From: Porphyromonadaceae bacterium UBA7042
GTDB lineage: Bacteria > Bacteroidota > Bacteroidia > Bacteroidales > Muribaculaceae
NCBI GenBank assembly: GCA_002494015.1
Contig: DLAR01000104.1
Coordinates: 51,834-64,258, forward strand
Direction: 5' to 3'
DNA: 12,425 bases
Below are positions 7,738 to 12,425 of the stretch, piece by piece. Under the pieces are notes generated by a model. That model saw only the letters and a program-made list of their open reading frames with translations, was not told where the DNA came from and did no database searches. The position numbers and the translations under genes are program-made. Position 1 is the stretch's first letter. Each line of letters begins with the position of its first letter.

Positions 7738-7758
7738 AGCAAGATGTTTATTTCCTTG

Positions 7759-7789
7759 CAAATATAAATCATTTCAACAACAAAACAAA
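7759..7789 (-). promoter_or_regulatory. Bacteroidetes-type promoter for the lipoprotein/barrel operon
   Basis: On the minus strand the sequence reads TTTG (7789-7786), 19 bases, then TATATTTG (7766-7759). This matches the -33/-7 consensus in both boxes and in spacing. Transcription would start near 7752, about 15 bases before the chosen ATG at 7737. Confidence 0.65.
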
Positions 7790-7921
7790 CTTTTTTAACG
7801 ACAAAACGCCTCTATGTAGAAACATTGTCACTTCCATCCCCAAAAAAAGCTCTCTTGAACAAAAAAATAGCACGTTTTAGGCAAAATGGCTTACCGGAGC
7901 GTATTATATTGTTAAAAACAT

Positions 7922-7929
7922 TATCTTTG
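7922..7929 (+). promoter_or_regulatory. Putative -7 box (TATCTTTG) of the ROK-family gene
   Basis: TATCTTTG fits TAnnTTTG and lies 34 bases upstream of the ATG at 7964, giving a leader of about 28 bases. No TTG or TTTG is found at the expected -33 position (the nearest TTG is too close, at 7909), so the promoter may be weak or need an activator. The 7790-7921 stretch is A-rich with several poly-A runs and no other recognisable element. Confidence 0.5.
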
Positions 7930-7963
7930 CAATACCGATAACAAAAACCAATCATCAATCATA

Positions 7964-9064
7964 ATGTACAAAAACGACAATAGAACGGTTATCACCCTCG
8001 ACGCGGGGGGTACCAATTTCGTGTTCAGCTCAATGCGCGGATATGACTTTATCGTGGAACCAATCACCTATCCTTCCAATTCCCACGACCTCGACTTGTG
8101 TCTCGCAACGATGGTCAAGGGTTTTGAGGAAATAATCGCAAAACTTGACGAGAAACCTGTGGCAATCAGTTTCGCCTTCCCCGGCCCGGCCGACTACCGC
8201 GCCGGCATCATCGGAGGCTACCTGCCCAACTTCCCGTCATTCCGCGACGGCGTGGCGCTCGGGCCGTTCCTCAGCCGCAAGTTCAACGTGCCTGTATTCA
8301 TCAATAACGACGGCGACCTCTTTGCTTTCGGCGAGGCGACAGGCGGCTCTCTCCCCGAAATCAACCGCCGCATCAAGGAGCTTGGAGGCACCCGCCAGTA
8401 TTCCAACCTTCTGGGATACACATTTGGCACAGGACTCGGCATCGGCTCTGTCGTCAACGGCGAGCTGAATCTGGGCAACAACAGCTGCATCGAGACTTTC
8501 TGCCTGCGCAACAAGCTCGACCTCGACATCATCGTCGAAGAAGGCGCGTCAATCCGTGCCATAAAGCGCGAATATGCACGTCTGACCGGCGACGCGCGCG
8601 ACCTTACCCCCTATGACATCTTCAAAATCGCCGAGGGACAGAAAGAAGGCGATGCCGAGGCCGCAAAACGCGCATTTGAACGTTTCGGCGAAATCGCAGG
8701 CGACGCTTTTGCCTCCGCCATTACCCTGACCGACTCGCTCGTGGTCGTGGGTGGCGGACTCACCGGTGCGATGAAATACATCAAACCGGCACTGCTGCGC
8801 GAAATGCGGTCAACGCTCAAGACTGTCGGCGGTGACGATGTTCAACGTGTGCAGATGCGCGTATTCGACCTCGACGACGAGCTCGAATTTGCCAAATTCG
8901 TCGTCGGCGACTCACGTCAGATACCCGTCTACGGCAGCGACGAAACCGTGACCTACGACCCGATGAAACGTACCGGCCTCGCCGTCTCAAAACTCGGCGC
9001 GTCCAAGGCCATCTCAATCGGCGCCTATGTCTATGCCCTGTCCCAGATTGACAAAAACGCCTGA
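7964..9064 (+). CDS. ROK family protein, probable sugar kinase
   Basis: This 366-residue cytoplasmic protein has the actin-like ATPase fold of the ROK family (glucokinase, N-acetylhexosamine kinases, and related repressors). Visible motifs are the first phosphate loop LDAGGTNFVF (12-21), the sugar-binding and catalytic segment FINNDGDLFAFGEA (112-125, catalytic base likely Asp116), the second phosphate loop GYTFGTGLGIGSV (151-163) and the adenosine motif VVVGGGLTG (260-268). There is no N-terminal helix-turn-helix, so a kinase is more likely than a NagC/XylR-type repressor. The usual ROK zinc site (CxCGxxGCxE after a Gly-His) is missing; at that place there is GNNSCIETFCLRNKLD. I recall similar zinc-less ROK proteins in other Bacteroides genomes, but the substrate is unknown. 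No sugar-pathway genes lie nearby. The gene appears monocistronic, with a terminator 24 bases downstream. Confidence 0.87.
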   Translation: MYKNDNRTVITLDAGGTNFVFSSMRGYDFIVEPITYPSNSHDLDLCLATMVKGFEEIIAKLDEKPVAISFAFPGPADYRAGIIGGYLPNFPSFRDGVALGPFLSRKFNVPVFINNDGDLFAFGEATGGSLPEINRRIKELGGTRQYSNLLGYTFGTGLGIGSVVNGELNLGNNSCIETFCLRNKLDLDIIVEEGASIRAIKREYARLTGDARDLTPYDIFKIAEGQKEGDAEAAKRAFERFGEIAGDAFASAITLTDSLVVVGGGLTGAMKYIKPALLREMRSTLKTVGGDDVQRVQMRVFDLDDELEFAKFVVGDSRQIPVYGSDETVTYDPMKRTGLAVSKLGASKAISIGAYVYALSQIDKNA

Positions 9065-9087
9065 CAACTCGTTTCCATGACCATAAT

Positions 9088-9121
9088 GACACCCCGGCTC
9101 AATCTTTTAAGCCGGGGTGTC
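9088..9121 (+). terminator. Hairpin terminator after the ROK-family gene
   Basis: GACACCCCGGCT (9088-9099) pairs perfectly with 9110-9121 around a 10-base loop, giving a GC-rich 12-bp stem followed by GATTTT. The T-run is short but the position, 24 bases after the ROK stop codon, is right for an intrinsic terminator. Confidence 0.82.
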
Positions 9122-9125
9122 GATT

Positions 9126-9419
9126 TTAACGCACCTGACTCACAGTCCTTACACTATAGCAGCTCGTCTTGTTATAATTGCTGTAAATCCAGCTTTCATA
9201 TTCCCCCACACTTATGACGACAGCCAAGGCATATTCCACATGCTCCTTACCGTGAAACCTCAGATAAGGCTACGGTGACGTTTATCGATTGCAAGATTCA
9301 CTATGCCTGACAATTAATTACCTTAGCATCGCCCGTGAGGTGCGGCCATGCGGTTAACAAATTTTGGCGAACGGGAACTTAATACCATATTTATGCTTCA
9401 CGAATAGCTCCAAAGGTTG
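9126..9419 (-). pseudogene. Possible decayed gene or repeat remnant, coding-like in one frame
   Basis: This is part of a 433-base stretch (9065-9497) with no intact gene. Reading the minus strand in one frame from 9419 gives stretches that look like protein but are split by four stop codons (at 9354-9356, 9318-9320, 9282-9284 and 9270-9272). The pieces include FVKHKYGIKFPFAKIC (just before the first stop) and a 47-codon open stretch (9129-9269) containing FHGKEHVEYALAVVISVGEY and SWIYSNYNKTSCYSVRTV, ending at TAA 9126-9128. There is no ATG in the last piece. I do not recognise a family. A 47-codon open run can occur by chance, so this may equally be a non-coding intergenic element; the protein-like composition of separate pieces in one shared frame is the only argument for decay. 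Confidence 0.25.
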
Positions 9420-9447
9420 TCAAAATGGCCAAAAAGTATTAATTTTG
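9417..9447 (+). promoter_or_regulatory. Bacteroidetes-type promoter for the DUF3078 operon
   Basis: TTG (9417-9419), 20 bases, then TAATTTTG (9440-9447) matches the -33/-7 consensus and spacing. Transcription would start near 9454, about 44 bases before the ATG at 9498. It is the only good promoter match seen upstream of the four following genes. Confidence 0.68.
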
Positions 9448-9497
9448 CAAAAATAAGTTGAACGTCATCACTTCGATACATATCCGGTAATTTTGTT

Positions 9498-10958
9498 ATG
9501 AAAATCAATCGTCTTCTTGTCTCGCTGGTCGTTGCGGCATTTACAGTCACAACAGCCTTGTCACAGTCGCTGCTCAATTCCCCGGGGACAAAATCGGTCT
9601 TATACCACTATATCCCCCCAACTGACACGATAGTGACCGACAGCATCCCTGCTGAAAACAAAATCGAACGCGTGGCATCCATTTTAAAGACGCGTCCCAC
9701 CTTGCAGGAACTTCTTGCCGAGGATGAGGAATATGAAAATGAAACCGATGACATAATGTTTATTGCCGATGACACGATGACACATTATGTCACCCGGCCT
9801 CACGCCCCGCTGCATTCGTGGCTGTTCCGTCCTGTGGTCTTCGACAACCACAAATTGCTTGACCCGATTCCGCTGGCTCCGACTACCTACTCGGAACTGC
9901 CGGTCGAAACCGACGCTTTCTACTGGATTGAAGATGACGAATTCAACCACAATCTCATCATCCACGCCCGCCAGAGCTTCTTTGTCAACCATCCCGACCT
10001 CGTAATCTATGACGAGGACAAGCTCCCGGAGCCTCCAAAAAAATTCGTCGCCACAATCGATCCCGAGACTGCCAAAATCACCATTTCAGAGGAAAAGACG
10101 GTGTTGAACCTGAAAGACGACATGACACTGAATGTTGAAAAACGTCACTGGCTGAAAAAATTCAACGGCGACATCCAATTCTCGCAGGCATTTGTGTCAC
10201 CCAACTGGTATCAGGGCGGTAACAACAACCTTAACATGATTATTAACGCTTACTACAACGTCAAGCTTAATCCCAAGTTCCATCCGAGATGGCTGTTTGA
10301 AACCACCGTCCAGTACAAACTCGGCTTGAACAGCGCGCCTGACGACAGCCTGCGCAATTACAGCATTTCAGAAGACTTGTTTCAGGCCAATCTTGTCGCC
10401 GGTTTCCGCGCGACCAAAGGATGGTATTACTCGGCCAACGTGTCGTTCAAGACTCAGTTTCTGAACAACTATCAGACTAACTCGCGCGACCTTAAAGCCT
10501 CGTTTCTATCCCCGGGCGAGCTGAATGTCGGCCTCGGTATGACCTACAATTACGCCAACCCCAAAAAGACATTTACATTTGACGCGTCAATCTCCCCGCT
10601 GTCATGGAACATGAAGACCTGCATCAACCGCCGCATGAACGAGACCGCTTTCGGCATCAAGGAGGGACGCAAGACCGTGATGGAATATGGTTCCAGCAGC
10701 GAGTGCAAGCTATTCTGGCAGATCAGCCACAACATCTCCTATCGCTCGCGTCTGTCTGTCTTCACTGACTATGACTATCTCCAAGGCGACTGGGAAAACA
10801 CTCTGTCGTTCAATATCAACAGATTCCTTTCGACCCAGATTTATGCCCATCTCCGCTACGATTCAACCTCGCCCTACCGCGATGGTTCAAGCTGGCACAA
10901 ATGGCAACTGAAAGAGATTCTGTCGTTTGGTTTCAGTTACCGTTTCAGCTCTATCTGA
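9498..10958 (+). CDS. DUF3078 family outer-membrane protein
   Basis: This 486-residue protein has a signal peptide (MKINRLLVSLVVAAF, cleaved probably near residue 22). A less conserved, acidic periplasmic-type region (about 23-205; a cluster of Asp/Glu at 74-92) precedes a C-terminal beta-barrel-like domain. That domain carries the DUF3078 hallmark FVSPNWYQGGNNNLNM (232-247), followed by repeated amphipathic strands (WLFETTVQYKLGL, GWYYSANVSFKTQF, LSRLSVFTDYDY-like) and ends FGFSYRFSSI. DUF3078 proteins are widespread in Bacteroidetes, are predicted to lie in the outer membrane and have no assigned function. It is the first gene of a four-gene unit, and the next gene starts only three bases after its stop codon. 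Confidence 0.87.
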   Translation: MKINRLLVSLVVAAFTVTTALSQSLLNSPGTKSVLYHYIPPTDTIVTDSIPAENKIERVASILKTRPTLQELLAEDEEYENETDDIMFIADDTMTHYVTRPHAPLHSWLFRPVVFDNHKLLDPIPLAPTTYSELPVETDAFYWIEDDEFNHNLIIHARQSFFVNHPDLVIYDEDKLPEPPKKFVATIDPETAKITISEEKTVLNLKDDMTLNVEKRHWLKKFNGDIQFSQAFVSPNWYQGGNNNLNMIINAYYNVKLNPKFHPRWLFETTVQYKLGLNSAPDDSLRNYSISEDLFQANLVAGFRATKGWYYSANVSFKTQFLNNYQTNSRDLKASFLSPGELNVGLGMTYNYANPKKTFTFDASISPLSWNMKTCINRRMNETAFGIKEGRKTVMEYGSSSECKLFWQISHNISYRSRLSVFTDYDYLQGDWENTLSFNINRFLSTQIYAHLRYDSTSPYRDGSSWHKWQLKEILSFGFSYRFSSI

Positions 10959-10961
10959 TAA

Positions 10962-11561
10962 GTGAAAAAGTTTCTGCTCGCCATCTCTCTGCTTGCATCG
11001 GCCGGACTTATTTCGGCCAAGACTGCCACTATCGACATTCCGCGCCATTCCGAAGTCCTTCCGGGATATACCCCCGAAGTTGTGGAAGAAAGGCTTGCGG
11101 CCAGTCCGCTGCACGCTGTAGAAGGATTATGGCGTTTCCCGGGCGAAGGGAGCATACTGGCCATTGAACGTCCCGCGACGCGCCGACCGCTCGGAGAACG
11201 GCAGGATATTTACCTCATGGTTGCCGTCGCGCCGGTTGACCGTGCCGTTAGACCCGGGACCGTAATGGGAGTTCTCGCCGCAACAGCCAAGAAAGATGTC
11301 TACGACTGCCGCTTATATACGTCATCCACCGATGACGGGCGGTTGCTAACTTCGCCAAAAAAATTCCTGTTGCAGCTTGCCGATGACAACCGCATCGTGT
11401 TCAAACCATACGGCAAGAAGCTCAAAATCAGATGGTGGAAACTGTTTCCCTATATGTTCCGGCGCGTTTTCACACAGGAAGGAACCATCCCCGACGACCT
11501 CGACGGCTGTGTCAGGGTGTTTCCCGAGCCACTGCCACCGATTGAACCACGTTATCTATGA
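10962..11561 (+). CDS. Secreted protein of unknown function (GTG start)
   Basis: This protein has 199 residues and an N-terminal signal peptide (MKKFLLAISLLASAGLISA, then KT). I recognise no domain. The central part (about 65-120) reads like a beta sandwich (SILAIERPATRRPLGERQDI, then YLMVAVAPVDRAVRPGTVMG), and a basic aromatic segment (GKKLKIRWWKLFPYMFRRVF, about 149-168) may contact a membrane or nucleic acid. The GTG start is chosen because it gives a perfect signal peptide and lies three bases after the DUF3078 stop codon; no ATG is near. Its end overlaps the start of the next gene by four bases (ATGA), indicating translational coupling. The likely location is the periplasm. Confidence 0.78.
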   Translation: MKKFLLAISLLASAGLISAKTATIDIPRHSEVLPGYTPEVVEERLAASPLHAVEGLWRFPGEGSILAIERPATRRPLGERQDIYLMVAVAPVDRAVRPGTVMGVLAATAKKDVYDCRLYTSSTDDGRLLTSPKKFLLQLADDNRIVFKPYGKKLKIRWWKLFPYMFRRVFTQEGTIPDDLDGCVRVFPEPLPPIEPRYL

Positions 11562-12022
11562 AAACGTTACTGCTTGTGATGATTTTTGCAATCGCGGCAA
11601 GCGCTGCCGCATTGCCCGACAAGACCACGCGCACCGGATTGAGACCTGTTCAGGAATCCGCCCCACCGCCGATATGGGACACTGTCGCCGTTTCGTCTGA
11701 CTCGGTTATAGATATAATCGGTTATGACAAACCCCTGCGGTCGCGCAAAGAGTCACTGTTCATCACCAACCGATCAGACCGTCATCTCGAAAAAGCAGAA
11801 CTGTTCCTGAACTATCGCGACATGGAAGGACGGCAACTGCACCAAGTGACACGATGGGTTGACTGCGACATCCCGTCAGGCGAGACACGACAGGTCACAT
11901 TCCCGTCATGGGACACCCAGCAGTCATTTTACTACCATCTCTCCCGGCCGCCACGCACCGGCTCGGTAACACCGTTTGATGTCACTTGCCGCCCATTGCG
12001 CATAATTTTATCAATCCCCTAA
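11558..12022 (+). CDS. Secreted protein of unknown function, translationally coupled
   Basis: This is a 154-residue protein with a signal peptide (MKTLLLVMIFAIAASAAA) and no family I recognise. After a proline-rich linker (about 30-40), residues about 50-150 appear to form an Ig-like or fibronectin-like beta sandwich: SLFITNRSDRHLEKAELFLN, then DMEGRQLHQVTRWVDCDIPS and SGETRQVTFPSW look like successive strands. There is one cysteine pair candidate in the mature part (near residues 108 and 144). The start codon overlaps the stop of the preceding gene as ATGA, so the two proteins are probably made together and may interact. Confidence 0.78.
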   Translation: MKTLLLVMIFAIAASAAALPDKTTRTGLRPVQESAPPPIWDTVAVSSDSVIDIIGYDKPLRSRKESLFITNRSDRHLEKAELFLNYRDMEGRQLHQVTRWVDCDIPSGETRQVTFPSWDTQQSFYYHLSRPPRTGSVTPFDVTCRPLRIILSIP

Positions 12023-12033
12023 TAACTTCAATT

Positions 12034-12342
12034 ATGACTGAATTTCTCGCCCAATACCATCTTCTCGGCCTCGTTATAGGAATCTGCACGTTTCTCATAA
12101 TAGGTCTGTTTCATCCCGTCGTGATAAAGTGTGAATACTACTTCGGCACCAAGTGCTGGTGGTGGTTTCTCGTCCTCGGTATCGCCGGAGTGGCCGCATC
12201 GTTCCTCGTGAGCGACGTACTATGGTCCTCACTGCTCGGCGTATTCTCTTTCTCGTCATTTTGGACAATCAAAGAGATTTTCGAACAGAAGGAGAGAGTG
12301 GAAAAAGGATGGTTCCCGGCCAATCCCCATAGAAAAGATTAA
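12034..12342 (+). CDS. DUF4491 family inner-membrane protein
   Basis: This 102-residue protein has three predicted transmembrane segments (about 9-30, 40-58 and 62-78) and a short basic cytoplasmic-type tail. The segments HPVVIKCEYYFGTKCWWWF and the end FWTIKEIFEQKERVEKGWFP are the conserved signatures of DUF4491, a family found in many Bacteroidetes and Firmicutes whose function is not known. The start at 12034 (MTEFLAQYHLLGL) is preferred to an upstream ATG at 11986 that lies within the previous gene and adds 16 residues without similarity. It follows that gene by 11 bases and is probably the last gene of the DUF3078 operon. Confidence 0.87.
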   Translation: MTEFLAQYHLLGLVIGICTFLIIGLFHPVVIKCEYYFGTKCWWWFLVLGIAGVAASFLVSDVLWSSLLGVFSFSSFWTIKEIFEQKERVEKGWFPANPHRKD

Positions 12343-12425
12343 GAGGGCGTTTCATAACAAATGTTAATCCAAAGTGGTAGCATCTTTCAGTTAACTCGTT
12401 ATTACACAGAGGGAGCATAGCTGTA
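12343..12425. other. Non-coding end of window, no terminator seen
   Basis: These 83 bases after the DUF4491 stop codon hold no open frame of note, no clear hairpin with a T-run and no promoter match. The first bases (GAGGGCGTTTCATAAC) resemble the outer ends of some insertion sequences, but the matching end would lie outside the window, so this is only a suspicion. Confidence 0.35.

Noticed and set aside
9245..9276. Small inverted repeats (CCTTA/TAAGG and ACCGT/ACGGT) suggesting a structured RNA
   Set aside because: The stems are five bases, mutually exclusive and too weak to support an RNA gene call.
11986..12033. Longer start for the DUF4491 gene
   Set aside because: The extra 16 residues overlap the preceding gene and do not belong to the DUF4491 pattern, which starts just before the first membrane helix.
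1..12425. CRISPR arrays, tRNA or rRNA genes, phage or defence systems
   Set aside because: No regularly spaced repeats, tRNA-like cloverleaf, rRNA motif, nuclease-helicase cluster, integrase or transposase was seen on either strand.

Overview
The window looks like chromosomal DNA from a gut Bacteroidales bacterium, probably close to Muribaculaceae. The reasons are: a fimbrillin-type lipoprotein next to a C10 (streptopain-like) protease, DUF3078 and DUF4491 family genes, absence of clear Shine-Dalgarno sequences, and several promoter-like sites of the Bacteroidetes type (TTG or TTTG, about 19-20 bases, then TAnnTTTG). The family-level placement is inference; no rRNA gene is present to confirm it.

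Layout. (1) 1-2949, plus strand: a short (AT)n tract, then a secreted C10 cysteine protease and, 35 bases later, a fimbrillin-like lipoprotein, ending in a long perfect hairpin. (2) 2950-6416, minus strand: pheT (phenylalanyl-tRNA synthetase beta chain) followed by a yebC-family gene, apparently cotranscribed from a promoter at 6338-6368 and ended by a second long perfect hairpin. The two hairpins sit back to back between the convergent units. (3) 6417-7789, minus strand: a two-gene unit of a small probable lipoprotein and a probable outer-membrane beta-barrel protein with a lysine-rich tail, with its own promoter. (4) 7790-9121, plus strand: a ROK-family sugar kinase-like gene, monocistronic, with a -7 box and a terminator. 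(5) 9122-9497: a stretch without an intact gene. It carries a minus-strand coding-like remnant broken by stops in one frame, and a well-spaced promoter for the next operon. (6) 9498-12342, plus strand: a tight four-gene operon of envelope proteins (DUF3078 outer-membrane protein, two secreted proteins of unknown function, DUF4491 membrane protein). (7) 12343-12425: no gene.

How the genes work together. pheT and yebC are both translation-associated housekeeping functions. The remaining units are mostly cell-envelope or surface functions: a surface protease with a possible pilus/adhesin partner, an outer-membrane barrel with a lipoprotein, and the DUF3078-DUF4491 cluster. I did not find a CRISPR array, tRNA, rRNA, phage genes or a complete insertion sequence. 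No clearly new system is evident. The best candidates for a second look are the C10 protease/fimbrillin pair with its unusual C-terminal domains, the uncharacterised four-gene envelope operon, and the coding-like remnant at 9126-9419.
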